NCBI GenBank assembly: GCA_051646105.1
Contig: JBOFCO010000180.1
Location: 1 to 34,022 of the forward strand
Length of the DNA: 34,022 nucleotides
DNA from: JBOFCO01 sp051646105
GTDB taxonomy: Bacteria; Pseudomonadota; Alphaproteobacteria; Rhodobacterales; Rhodobacteraceae
Direction: 5' to 3'
Made by a program: the position numbers and the translations under genes. Positions within the stretch are counted from its first letter, which is position 1. Every line of letters begins with the position of its first letter. Below are positions 23,084 to 30,714 of this stretch, piece after piece. The notes beneath the pieces are model-generated. The model had not been told where the DNA came from, did not search any database, and was given only the letters and a program-made list of their open reading frames with translations.

Positions 23084-23340
23084 CGAAACTCTCCTACCTC
23101 GTCACGGCCCTGACAGGCAGCAACGTCTTTCCACTCACTCCCGATCCTGTCGAAATGGGCACTCCCCCGCCCGTAACAAGACCATATCCCGGTTCCGCCG
23201 CCAGAATAGCAGAGAACCGGCCTTCCCTCGCGCCTTTTCCTGCGGCGCGTATCACAGCCTCGGCCCGACAATCCGGCGGGAACGTGGCATTCGCATGAAG
23301 CTTCAGACTGCGCAACACGCAAAAGTTGTGCACCCCCGCC

Positions 23341-23378
23341 AAAAACCAAAAGGGACCGGCCTTTCAGCCGATCCCCCG
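23341..23378. terminator. Rho-independent terminator after rpmA (probably bidirectional)
   Basis: On the minus strand GGGATCGGC pairs with GCCGGTCCC (one U-G pair) around TGAAAG, followed by TTTTGGTTTTT, starting 26 bases after the rpmA stop. On the plus strand the same hairpin is followed by a six-T run. The remaining 257 bases to the GNAT gene show no feature I can support. Confidence 0.85.
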
Positions 23379-23401
23379 TTTTTTGTCCGGGTGTTCTCGG
23401 C

Positions 23402-23671
23402 TTACTCTGCGGCCTCCGCCACCGGGAGAACCGAAATGAAAGTGCGGCCTTTCAGGCCCTTCTTGAAACTCACGCGGCCCTCGGTCACGGCAAAGATGGT
23501 ATGGTCACGGCCCATGCCCACGCCTTCGCCCGGGAACCAGGTGGTTCCACGCTGGCGCACGATGATATTGCCCGGAGCGGCGGCCTGGCCGCCATAGAGC
23601 TTGACGCCAAGACGACGGCCAGCCGAGTCGCGGCCGTTGCGGGATGAACCGCCTGCTTTTTTATGTGCCAT
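23402..23671 (-). CDS. rpmA: 50S ribosomal protein L27
   Basis: L27 lies at the peptidyl-transferase centre of the 50S subunit, with its N-terminus reaching the tRNA acceptor ends. The 89-residue protein begins MAHKKAGGSSRNGRDSAGRR and carries the conserved GVKLYGGQ and GNIIVRQRGT segments. It starts with the AHKKAGG form directly, so no prolonged, protease-cleaved N-terminus of the Firmicutes type is present. It lies 6 bases after rplU in a two-gene operon closed by a strong terminator at 23341-23378. Confidence 0.98.
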   Translation of the reverse strand: MAHKKAGGSSRNGRDSAGRRLGVKLYGGQAAAPGNIIVRQRGTTWFPGEGVGMGRDHTIFAVTEGRVSFKKGLKGRTFISVLPVAEAAE

Positions 23672-23677
23672 GACCGA

Positions 23678-24178
23678 TTACTCCTTCGCAGCAGCAGGTT
23701 TGGCGGCGCGCTTCGGCTTGGCCGGTGCATCCGCAGCTTCCGCCTTGGCGGCGGCTTTCTTCGGCGCGGCCTTGGGCTTTTCAGCCGGGGCCGAAACGGT
23801 GTTGTGCGCGGCGACGCGGGCGGCGGCGGTACCGATGGCAGCCTTCACACCCGACTTGTCGGCACCAGTTGCCAGAATCTCGGTCACGCGCAGCAGCGTC
23901 AGCTTCTGACGGTGGCCACGTGTGCGCTGCGAGGAATGCTTCCGGCGACGCTTGTGATAGGTGATGACCTTGTCGGCCTTGATATCGTCGATCACTTCGG
24001 CCTGCACGGCGGCACCGGCAACCAGCGGCGCACCCACCGTCGGCTTGTCACCACCGAGCATCAGGATTTCGTTGAACTGGACTTTGTCGCCAGCATTTGC
24101 GGCGATCAGTTCCACGCGCAGCACATCGCCCGCCTGAACCCGATACTGCTTGCCGCCGGTCTTGAGAACCGCGAACAT
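23678..24178 (-). CDS. rplU: 50S ribosomal protein L21 with Ala/Lys-rich tail
   Basis: A 166-residue L21. Residues 1-102 are the conserved ribosomal protein (MFAVLKTGGKQYRVQAGDVL, then HKRRRKHSSQRTRGHRQ, which contacts 23S rRNA). After these come about 64 residues rich in Ala, Lys and Pro, a tail found in several alphaproteobacterial L21 proteins; its role is unknown, perhaps extra RNA contact. ATG at 24178 has AGGAAAG just upstream and is chosen over the open upstream frame, which begins at the promoter and is part of the leader. First gene of rplU-rpmA. Confidence 0.97.
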   Translation of the reverse strand: MFAVLKTGGKQYRVQAGDVLRVELIAANAGDKVQFNEILMLGGDKPTVGAPLVAGAAVQAEVIDDIKADKVITYHKRRRKHSSQRTRGHRQKLTLLRVTEILATGADKSGVKAAIGTAAARVAAHNTVSAPAEKPKAAPKKAAAKAEAADAPAKPKRAAKPAAAKE

Positions 24179-24194
24179 GGTCTTTCCTCTTCTT

Positions 24195-24297
24195 CTGCCG
24201 CGCCCTGTGGCCCCCTTGCGGGTGTTCAGCGGACCGGTCGGCCCCTGCCTCGGACAGCGCGCCCGGTAAAGGGCGTCATGATACGGAATCGCGGCAG
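24195..24297 (-). promoter_or_regulatory. Possible structured leader of rplU
   Basis: The rplU leader is about 140 bases. CGCGGCAG (24290-24297) is exactly complementary to CTGCCGCG (24195-24202), the latter ending just before the ribosome binding site, and a small GCCC-GGTAAA-GGGC hairpin (24261-24274) lies inside. It could be an autoregulatory ribosomal-protein leader; this is inference from pairing only. Confidence 0.35.
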
Positions 24298-24323
24298 GCC
24301 CAAGGGGGCAGCCGGGATGCGCG

Positions 24324-24352
24324 CTTATCCGGGAACAGCCTGCCGCTGTCAA
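24324..24352 (-). promoter_or_regulatory. rplU promoter (TTGACA-N17-GATAAG)
   Basis: On the minus strand a perfect TTGACA (24352-24347) stands 17 bases from GATAAG (24329-24324), with a start point near 24317. Strong housekeeping-type promoter for the L21-L27 operon. Confidence 0.7.
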
Positions 24353-24405
24353 GTGCGCTGCTGACCAGTCGCGGGCATCCCGCGCATCCGGTCCATGATG
24401 CCGGT

Positions 24406-25314
24406 TCAGATTTCCTCACCCGCCATATAATTGGCGGCGCGCGCCCCCAGTTCGGTCGAGATGTCCTTGTAGACGGCACCAAAAGCCTCGAACATGGCGC
24501 GGTTCAGCGCCTGGCCCGCCGGGCTTTCCGAAAAGGCGATATAATCGCGCAGGTCTGCTTCCGGGATCGGCTCATAGGCCATCACCAGATAGGCATAAAG
24601 CCAGTCGACCGTTTCCTCGCGCAGCGCCGGTTCCTGTGCCCATGCCTCTGCCGCGATTTCGCTGTCGGACATGTCATAGGGCAGCTTGCCGGACCGATAC
24701 AGCCCCATGGAAAAGGCAAGGCTGGAATTCATCGCGCTGGTCACGTTCAGGGTGATCAGATCGTTGGCCGTGATATAGTCTCCGATCAGGCCCAGCCGAG
24801 TGGCTTCTTCCAGCCGCAGCTCGTCCAGACGCCGGTGCGAGGCTTCCTCCACCTCCGGCTCCAGCATCGCCTTGCGGGCGGCCAGTTCCTGTTCAAGGAT
24901 CGCGCGGCCCGGTTCGGTTTCAAAATAGGCAATGATCGCGGCGGCGTCTGTGGCGTTCAACTCGCGCGCAAGGGCGGAATTGACATCATTGGCCAGCCGG
25001 TCGGGCGCATAGATTTCCTCAAGCGCGCGGCGCCAGCCGTCGCCGCCTTCCTCTGGAAACATGGATTCCGCTATACCCGCGCCGCTTTTCAGCCCCTCGG
25101 CCCGCATCACATCCATCAGTTCCGGCAGACGCAGCGCGCCCGAAAACGCGGCCATTTCGGCATCCGTCAGCGCGGGCAGAACTTCTGCCGGTGCAGGGGT
25201 GGCGGTCACAGCACCCTCCTGTGCCGTGGTCTGCGCGATGCCCTGACCGGCAAGCGCCAGCGCCAACAGCATCGCACCTGTCACCGACCTTGCGCCTGAT
25301 GACCGCAGCCCCAT
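24406..25314 (-). CDS. Exported DUF2059-domain protein
   Basis: A 302-residue protein with a Sec signal peptide (Arg near the start, hydrophobic AMLLALALAGQGIA, cut near residue 27), then an all-helical body. The stretch EIYAPDRLANDVNSALARELNATDAAAIIAYFETEPGRAIL is typical of DUF2059, and a second similar unit, IPEADLRDYIAFSESPAGQALN, follows near the C-terminus, so the protein may hold two copies of the domain. The family is periplasmic, common in Rhodobacteraceae, and of unknown function. It is transcribed leftward toward the rplU operon but separated from it by the rplU promoter region. It starts with ATG; tRNA-Ser lies divergently upstream. Confidence 0.8.
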   Translation of the reverse strand: MGLRSSGARSVTGAMLLALALAGQGIAQTTAQEGAVTATPAPAEVLPALTDAEMAAFSGALRLPELMDVMRAEGLKSGAGIAESMFPEEGGDGWRRALEEIYAPDRLANDVNSALARELNATDAAAIIAYFETEPGRAILEQELAARKAMLEPEVEEASHRRLDELRLEEATRLGLIGDYITANDLITLNVTSAMNSSLAFSMGLYRSGKLPYDMSDSEIAAEAWAQEPALREETVDWLYAYLVMAYEPIPEADLRDYIAFSESPAGQALNRAMFEAFGAVYKDISTELGARAANYMAGEEI

Positions 25315-25510
25315 GTTCCACCACCTTCCGCCAACATACGAACGCCCGCACCGGAAGCGCCCGCACCAAAGCTAACGGTGACAGGCCGTTTCGCCAAGTC
25401 ACGTCTCTGCGGCAGGCGGGTGTATGCCGGACGCACCAGCGCCAACCGCACGCCTTGCGGCGCTGCCCGCACAGAACACAGCGATCGCAAAAGCGTCGGT
25501 GCGAAAGCAC

Positions 25511-25539
25511 TTGCGCCTGTGCAGGCGAAGGGCTACATC
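25511..25539 (+). promoter_or_regulatory. tRNA-Ser promoter (TTGCGC-N17-TACATC)
   Basis: TTGCGC (25511-25516) and TACATC (25534-25539) are 17 bases apart. The start point near 25546 gives a leader of about 19 bases before the tRNA. Confidence 0.55.
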
Positions 25540-25564
25540 CCGCCCCCACGACGACACCTGACGC

Positions 25565-25654
<90 letters not shown>

Positions 25655-25718
25655 TCATCCCCCCTTACGCATTCTCGCTTCAGACCGCATCGGACGGCGG
25701 CCATTGCCCTTGCGACGC

Positions 25719-25736
25719 ATTGCGGTTTCCCGCAAT
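25719..25736. promoter_or_regulatory. Inverted repeat before the ModE-like gene
   Basis: ATTGCGG-TTTC-CCGCAAT is a perfect 7+7 repeat ending 10 bases before the ATG at 25746. It may be an operator or a hairpin that lowers translation. Confidence 0.35.
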
Positions 25737-25745
25737 CCTGTCGTC

Positions 25746-26126
25746 ATGAATTCCGAAACCAACGCCCTTCCTGATCCCCGCATCCGCATTCGCATCCATT
25801 TCGGCGATACCGGGATGCTGGGGCCGGGCAAGGCAGAATTGCTGGAACGGATCGGGCGCACAGGGTCCATCGCAGCTGCGGGACGCGAAATGGGGATGAG
25901 CTACAAGCGCGCCTGGATGCTGATCGAGACGATGAATGCCATGTTCCGCGTGCCCGTCGTCGACAGCACCCGCGGCGGCCCCGGCGGCGGCGGCGCGGCG
26001 CTGACCGAAACCGGGCAACAGGTGCTGGCGCTTTATCGTGCCTTCGAGGCGCAGGCAGCAACTGGCGGCGGCGGGTTTCTGGCAGAGCTTGGGGAACTGC
26101 TAAGGGATATTCCCGACGGGAAATAA
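25746..26126 (+). CDS. ModE-type winged-helix regulator without molybdate-binding domain
   Basis: A 126-residue DNA-binding protein matching the N-terminal domain of ModE (LysR-like winged helix). GPGKAELLERIGRTGSIAAAGREMGMSYKRAW (26-57) is the helix-turn-helix, and the GGPGGGGAALTETGQQVLALYRAFE segment is the wing and dimer helix. The C-terminal MOP/TOBE domains that bind molybdate in E. coli ModE are absent, so it cannot sense the anion in the usual way. It sits 64 bases before modA, and that spacer contains a palindrome, so it probably regulates modABC. Starts at ATG; no recognised stronger alternative. Single-domain forms are common in Rhodobacteraceae. Confidence 0.85.
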   Translation: MNSETNALPDPRIRIRIHFGDTGMLGPGKAELLERIGRTGSIAAAGREMGMSYKRAWMLIETMNAMFRVPVVDSTRGGPGGGGAALTETGQQVLALYRAFEAQAATGGGGFLAELGELLRDIPDGK

Positions 26127-26137
26127 CGATTGACTCC

Positions 26138-26152
26138 CCCTGACCCTCAGGG
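26138..26152 (+). promoter_or_regulatory. Short hairpin in the modA leader
   Basis: CCCTGA-CCC-TCAGGG forms a 6-base stem just after the regulator gene and directly before the palindrome at 26154. It is followed by CGATATTT, so at best it is a weak attenuator or terminator. Confidence 0.35.
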
Positions 26153-26153
26153 C

Positions 26154-26175
26154 GATATTTCCGTTCGGACATATC
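26154..26175. promoter_or_regulatory. Operator-like palindrome upstream of modA
   Basis: GATAT-T-TCCG-TT-CGGA-C-ATATC is a 22-base interrupted palindrome with 9 of 11 positions paired, directly before the modA ribosome binding site (AAGGA at 26178-26182). It is loosely like Mo-boxes (CGnTATATA half sites) and is the best candidate site for the adjacent ModE-like protein. Confidence 0.5.
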
Positions 26176-26190
26176 AAAAGGATCCTTGCC

Positions 26191-26973
26191 ATGTTCAGCC
26201 GCCGTACATTCGGGCTTGCGACCTTGCTTGTTGGCCTTGGTTTCGCGGGCGCGGTGCCGGCGCAGGATGACCCGCCGGTGATCGCCGCAGCTTCGGACCT
26301 GTCCTTTGCCATTGAAGAAATCGCCAGGAAATTCAAAGCGGACACGGGGATGGAGGTGCGGCTTGCCCTTGGTTCCACAGGAAACTTCGACCGTCAGATC
26401 CGGAAAGGCGCACCATTCCAGATGTTCATGGCGGCCGACGAAAAATTCGTCCTGAACCTGTATCGTGATGGTTTTACCCCAGACGAAGGCACGCTTTATG
26501 CCCAGGGGCGGATCGTGATTGCGGTTCCCGAAGGATCGAGCCTGACACCCGACGGCACGCTGGAATCGCTTCGGCAAGCGCTGGACGAAGGCCGGATCAC
26601 CCGTTTTGCCATCGCCAATCCCGAACATGCCCCCTATGGAAAGCGGGCCGAAGAGGCGCTGCGCCGCGCCGGTCTGTGGGATGCGATCCAGCCGCATCTG
26701 GTTCTGGGCGAAAATGTTTCGCAGGCCGCGCAATTCGCGCTGTCCGGCGATGCCCAGGGCGGGATTATCGCCTATTCCCTGGCCATTGCGCCGGATGTCG
26801 CGACCAAGGGCAGTTACGACCTGATCCCTGCAGACTGGCATGCCGCCCTGCGTCAGCGCATGGTGCTGCTGAACGGGGCCGGGCCTGTGGCACAAGCCTT
26901 TTATAGCTATATGCAAGACCCCGCAGCCATCGACATCATGGAGAAATACGGATTTCTCCTGCCAGACGAATGA
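26191..26973 (+). CDS. modA: Molybdate ABC transporter periplasmic binding protein
   Basis: ModA captures molybdate (or tungstate) in the periplasm. The 260-residue protein has a twin-arginine type signal (SRRTF at 3-7, then hydrophobic residues, cut near A24), so export through Tat in a folded state is likely. The mature part starts with the ModA pattern AAASDLSFAIEEIARKF and GSTGNFDRQIRKGAPFQMFMAADE, the residues that hold the oxyanion; later NPEHAPYGKRAEEAL and the GENVSQAAQFALSGDAQGG segment are also characteristic. It leads modA-modB-modC, with AAGGA 8 bases before the ATG. Sulfate/tungstate specificity cannot be excluded. Confidence 0.95.
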   Translation: MFSRRTFGLATLLVGLGFAGAVPAQDDPPVIAAASDLSFAIEEIARKFKADTGMEVRLALGSTGNFDRQIRKGAPFQMFMAADEKFVLNLYRDGFTPDEGTLYAQGRIVIAVPEGSSLTPDGTLESLRQALDEGRITRFAIANPEHAPYGKRAEEALRRAGLWDAIQPHLVLGENVSQAAQFALSGDAQGGIIAYSLAIAPDVATKGSYDLIPADWHAALRQRMVLLNGAGPVAQAFYSYMQDPAAIDIMEKYGFLLPDE

Positions 26974-26988
26974 CCGGAGGATCAGGGC

Positions 26989-27657
26989 TTGGACTGGACA
27001 GCGCTTTTCCTGTCGCTCGAACTTGCCGCTTGGACGGTGGCAATCCTGCTGCCGGTCGCGGTCGTCATGGGACGGTTTCTGGCCTATCGTCGTTTCGGGG
27101 GAAAAGGGCTGGTCGAGGCACTGGTGATGCTGCCGCTGGTGCTGCCGCCCACCGTCTTCGGTTTCTACCTGCTGCTGGCCTTTGGCCGGAATTCACCGCT
27201 GGGATCTTTCTGGCAGGCGACCTTCGGGCATCAGCTTGTGTTCAGCTTCGAGGGGCTGGTTGTTGCTTCCGTCATCTTCAACCTGCCGTTCGCCATCCAG
27301 CCCGCCCAGCGCGGGTTCGAAGCGATCCCGCCAGACCTGCGCGAAGCGGCGGCCTGCTGCGGCATGTCGCCCTGGCGATCGCTGTGGCAGGTGGAACTGC
27401 CGCTGGCCTGGCCGGGACTGATGACGGCGATGGTGCTGACATTCGCGCACACATTGGGCGAATTCGGCATCGTGCTGATGGTCGGCGGATCGATCCCCGG
27501 CGAAACGCGGACCATCGCCATCGCGATCTATGACCGGGTGCAGGCATTCGATGACAGGTCTGCCGCGATCATGTCAGCGACGCTGGTCGCGATCAGCCTG
27601 GCCACCATCGCAGCCACCTATGCGCTTTCCGCGCGTGTCGGGCGACGGCTGTCGTGA
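26989..27657 (+). CDS. modB: Molybdate ABC transporter permease
   Basis: An integral membrane permease of 222 residues with five to six hydrophobic segments, which forms the channel for molybdate. The EAA loop that contacts ModC is in PPDLREAAACCGMSPWRSLWQVELPLAWPGL, and AHTLGEFGIVLMVGGSIPGETRT is a typical ModB end. The start codon is TTG, with GGAGG 8 bases upstream and no ATG early enough. It follows modA by 15 bases, and its stop overlaps the modC start as GTGA. Confidence 0.95.
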   Translation: MDWTALFLSLELAAWTVAILLPVAVVMGRFLAYRRFGGKGLVEALVMLPLVLPPTVFGFYLLLAFGRNSPLGSFWQATFGHQLVFSFEGLVVASVIFNLPFAIQPAQRGFEAIPPDLREAAACCGMSPWRSLWQVELPLAWPGLMTAMVLTFAHTLGEFGIVLMVGGSIPGETRTIAIAIYDRVQAFDDRSAAIMSATLVAISLATIAATYALSARVGRRLS

Positions 27658-28745
27658 CGCTTTCCGTATCCCTGAAGGCCGATGCCCCCATTCCGCTGGA
27701 TGTGAGCTTTCGCGTCGCGCCGGGGGAACTGCTGGCGCTGGTCGGACATTCCGGATCAGGCAAGACGACGATCCTGCGCGCGATTGCCGGGCTGTGGACC
27801 CCGCTGCAGGGCCATGTCGCGGTGGAAGGCGCGGGCGATAAAACGGCCTGGCTGGATACCGATGCCGGGGTGAACCTGCCCCCGCACCGGCGCCATGCCG
27901 GGATCGTGGTGCAGAATTACGCGCTGTTCCCGCATATGTCGGCGCTGCGCAACATCATGGCCGCCATGGATGTGCCCGACCGGGCCGAAGCGCTGCGGCT
28001 GCTGGCGCTTGTCGATCTTCCGGGCCTTGCCGACCGCAAGCCGGCCGCACTTTCCGGCGGCCAGCAGCAGCGCGTGGCACTGGCCCGCGCGCTGGTCCGC
28101 CGCCCGCAGGCGCTGCTGCTGGACGAGCCGTTCTCGGCCGTGGACCGCGCCACCCGCGAGCGGCTGCATGCCGGGATCATCGGCCTGCGCGCCCATCTGA
28201 AGATGCCGGTGATCCTTGTCACGCATGACATGAACGAAGCGCAGTTGCTGGCCGACCGGATGCTGGTGATCGACAACGGCCGGATGGTGCGCGAAGGCAC
28301 GACCGCGCAGGTGATGGCGGATGCGCAAGCCCTGCGCGCCATGGGACTGCGCGAAGTCGCGGCCATGCTACCCGCCGTGGTCACCGGGCCGGAAGAGGAC
28401 GGCCTGACGCGGCTGGACACGGCAACCGGGCCGATCTTCCTGCCGGGGATCGACAGCCCGCCCGGCACCCGCCTGCGGGTGCGCATCCTTGCGCATGAGG
28501 TGATCCTGTCGCGGGCAAGGCCGGCCGGGCTGTCGGCGCAGAATATCCTGCCCGGAATCGTGACGTCGGTGCAGCCGGGCGACGGGCCGGGCGTTCTGGT
28601 ACATCTGCGGATCGGCGCCGACGAAATTCTGGCGCGCATCACCCGCCGCGCCGCGCGCGAACTGGATATTACCCCCGGCGCCGAAGTCCATGCCGTGCTC
28701 AAGGCAATGTCGGTCGCCCGCGACCACATCGCGCAGGAACGCTAG
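27654..28745 (+). CDS. modC: Molybdate ABC transporter ATP-binding protein
   Basis: ModC powers molybdate uptake. The 363-residue protein has Walker A GHSGSGKT (31-38), Q-loop Q87, signature LSGGQQQR (133-140), Walker B ALLLDEP (153-159) and H-loop H191. After residue 280 comes a TOBE/MOP-like domain (RVRILAHEVILSRARP, then NILPGIVTS), as usual for ModC, which can bind molybdate and give feedback on transport. It starts with GTG, overlapping the modB stop, so it is translationally coupled. It closes the operon; Mo supply feeds nitrate reductase, formate dehydrogenase or xanthine dehydrogenase, none of which is encoded in this window. Confidence 0.96.
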   Translation: MTLSVSLKADAPIPLDVSFRVAPGELLALVGHSGSGKTTILRAIAGLWTPLQGHVAVEGAGDKTAWLDTDAGVNLPPHRRHAGIVVQNYALFPHMSALRNIMAAMDVPDRAEALRLLALVDLPGLADRKPAALSGGQQQRVALARALVRRPQALLLDEPFSAVDRATRERLHAGIIGLRAHLKMPVILVTHDMNEAQLLADRMLVIDNGRMVREGTTAQVMADAQALRAMGLREVAAMLPAVVTGPEEDGLTRLDTATGPIFLPGIDSPPGTRLRVRILAHEVILSRARPAGLSAQNILPGIVTSVQPGDGPGVLVHLRIGADEILARITRRAARELDITPGAEVHAVLKAMSVARDHIAQER

Positions 28746-28843
28746 GGCGAACCCGGCCGTCCGACACATGCGCCGGTTTTCGCGCTGGTTTGCCAACAGG
28801 CTCATCGGCTAGTCTTCTGGAAAATGAATGCAAGGGGGGTGTC

Positions 28844-29482
28844 ATGCCAAAGCTTTACGGAATGTACCGGTCGCGGGCCACGCGGAACCTGTGGCTGGCA
28901 GCAGAGCTGGGAATCACGCTGGATCTGGTGCCGGTGACACAGGCCTACCGTCTGCCCGATCCCGCCGCGCCCGATGCCCCCCTGAACACCCGTTCGCCGG
29001 AATTTCTGGCGATAAGCCCGCAGGGTGCGATCCCGGTGCTGCAGGATGGCTATCTGCTGCTGACCGAGTCGCTTGCCATCAACTTCTATCTGGCCGAACA
29101 GGCCGGTGGGCCGCTTGCCCCGCAGGATGCCGCAGAACGGGCACAGATGCTGCAATGGTCGCTGTTTGCCGCCACCTCGATCGAATCCGCATCGCTGGCG
29201 ACCCTGCGAGCGCTTGAGGCGGGCGATACCGCCACCGCCGACGCGCAGGCCGCCACGCTGCGCCGCCCCCTTGCCACTCTTGATGCCCATCTTGCGGCAC
29301 ACGGCCACCCGGTCGGCGGCCGCTTCACGCTGGCAGATATCGCGCTCGCTGAATGTATCCGCTATGCACAGGGGCATCCCGTCGTGGGCGAATACCCGGC
29401 GGTGCAGGACTGGCTTCTGGCCTGCCAGGCCCGTCCGGCATTCCAGCAGATGTGGGCCCGCCGCCAGGCAGAGCCCATGTGA
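28844..29482 (+). CDS. Glutathione S-transferase family protein
   Basis: A 212-residue protein with an N-terminal thioredoxin-like domain (KLYGMYRSRATRNLWLAAELG, then the cis-proline and glutathione-gamma-glutamyl site IPVLQDGYLLLTESLAI) and an all-helical C-terminal domain (GGRFTLADIALAECIRYAQG, the usual N-capping box). It conjugates or reduces small electrophiles with glutathione, or is a structural GST; the class is unclear. The N-terminal Y/S/C catalytic position is Ser (YRSRATRN). AAGGGGGGTGTC precedes the ATG. It follows modC by 98 bases and converges on ppk2. Confidence 0.9.
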   Translation: MPKLYGMYRSRATRNLWLAAELGITLDLVPVTQAYRLPDPAAPDAPLNTRSPEFLAISPQGAIPVLQDGYLLLTESLAINFYLAEQAGGPLAPQDAAERAQMLQWSLFAATSIESASLATLRALEAGDTATADAQAATLRRPLATLDAHLAAHGHPVGGRFTLADIALAECIRYAQGHPVVGEYPAVQDWLLACQARPAFQQMWARRQAEPM

Positions 29483-29505
29483 CAGCGCCCGCAGGTGGTC
29501 CGCCG

Positions 29506-30627
29506 TCAGCGACGGGCCACGCGGCGATTCTGCGGATGGTTCGAGGTTTCCAGAATATGCTCGGGCATATGGATCACCTGCGCGGCACGCCCCACGATCA
29601 GCGGATCGGGGATGCCGATGACGCTGTGATCCTTGTCCGGATAGTCGACCGTCGAAAGGAAATGCCGCATGCAGTTCAGTCGTGCGCGCTTCTTGTCGTC
29701 TGACTTTACCACGATCCAGGGGGCATCGGCGGTGTCGGTGTGGAAGAACATCGCCTCTTTCGCCTCGGTATAATCGTCCCAGCGATCCAGGCTCGCCTTG
29801 TCGATGGGCGACAGCTTCCAGCGCTTCAGAGGATCGGTTTCGCGCGCCTTGAACCTTTCGCGCTGCACGTCGCGCGTAACCGAGAACCAGTATTTGTAAA
29901 GACGTATGCCCGACCGGACCAGCATCCGCTCCAGCTCCGGCACCTCACGCATGAATTCCAGATATTCGTTTGGGGAGCAGAAGCCCATCACCCGTTCAAC
30001 CCCGGCGCGGTTGTACCAGCTTCGGTCGTAAAGCACCATTTCGCCCGCTGTGGGCAGATGCGCGATGTAGCGCTGAAAGAACCATTGACCCTTTTCGGTA
30101 TCCGACGGCTTGGTCAGCGCCACAACGCGGGCATAGCGCGGGTTCAGGTGTTCCATGAACCGCTTGATCGTTCCGCCCTTGCCTGCGGCATCGCGGCCCT
30201 CGAACAGCAGGACGAATTTCTGGCCGGTTTCCTGTGTCCATATCTGCAATTTCAGCAGTTCGGCCTGAAGCAGGGCCTTTTCTGCCTCATACTCGACACG
30301 GCCCATCTGGCGGCCATAGGGATAGACACCGGATTCAAACGCCTCGCGCACCTCATCGGCAGAGGCGGGCGATACAGCCCGCCTGACTGCCGGCTTCTTG
30401 CGGGGCGTGGCCTTGCCAGCCGTTCCTGCGCCGGGTTTCGTCGCACCCTTTGCCGCGATGGCTGCATCGCCCGCTACCGGTTTCACATCCGGCCCTTCCC
30501 CATGCGCGGTCGCCATACGGGCGGCAGGCATGGCGCGGGCACCGGATTCCGGGCTGGCTTTCGCCACTGCATCGGCTTTCGCAAGATTTGTGCTTGGCCC
30601 GTTCAGACCCTTGGCCGCTTCGGTCAT
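29506..30627 (-). CDS. ppk2: Polyphosphate kinase 2, with long N-terminal extension
   Basis: PPK2 transfers phosphate between polyphosphate and nucleoside phosphates. The 373-residue protein carries a P-loop EGRDAAGKGGT (with D146 and K150), a Walker B-like VLYDRSWYNRAGVE (198-211, D201), and the lid region with KLSPIDKASLDRWDDYTEAKEAMF. It is a single-domain (short) PPK2. Residues 1-88 form a Pro/Ala/Lys-rich low-complexity extension absent from the core family, with a basic patch RKKPAVRR; its role is unknown. AGGGAGAG precedes the ATG. An FNR-type box lies upstream (30683-30696). Convergent with the GST gene; 23 bases between stops. Confidence 0.94.
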   Translation of the reverse strand: MTEAAKGLNGPSTNLAKADAVAKASPESGARAMPAARMATAHGEGPDVKPVAGDAAIAAKGATKPGAGTAGKATPRKKPAVRRAVSPASADEVREAFESGVYPYGRQMGRVEYEAEKALLQAELLKLQIWTQETGQKFVLLFEGRDAAGKGGTIKRFMEHLNPRYARVVALTKPSDTEKGQWFFQRYIAHLPTAGEMVLYDRSWYNRAGVERVMGFCSPNEYLEFMREVPELERMLVRSGIRLYKYWFSVTRDVQRERFKARETDPLKRWKLSPIDKASLDRWDDYTEAKEAMFFHTDTADAPWIVVKSDDKKRARLNCMRHFLSTVDYPDKDHSVIGIPDPLIVGRAAQVIHMPEHILETSNHPQNRRVARR

Positions 30628-30654
30628 GTGCGCTCTCCCTTCATGTCAGCGCAC

Positions 30655-30696
30655 ATCCTGCGACACCATGGCCCGGCGATCCTTGATCCGTGTCAA
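30655..30696 (-). promoter_or_regulatory. FNR/CRP-type box and candidate ppk2 promoter
   Basis: TTGAT-CCGT-GTCAA (plus strand, 30683-30696) matches the FNR consensus TTGAT-N4-ATCAA at 9 of 10 positions and lies within a longer perfect repeat ATCCTTGA-TCCGTG-TCAAGGAT (30679-30700). On the minus strand a -10-like CAGGAT (30660-30655) stands 22 bases after the box, the spacing of class II FNR promoters. It suggests oxygen- or nitric-oxide-dependent control of ppk2. Motif seen; regulation inferred. Confidence 0.6.
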
Positions 30697-30714
30697 GGAT
30701 TTCCCCGAAAGCGA

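Noticed and set aside
23094..23342. 82-residue leftward frame between rpmA and the GNAT gene
   Set aside because: It opens with TTG inside the rpmA terminator, has no ribosome binding site, and its third codon positions are clearly less GC-rich than in neighbouring genes.
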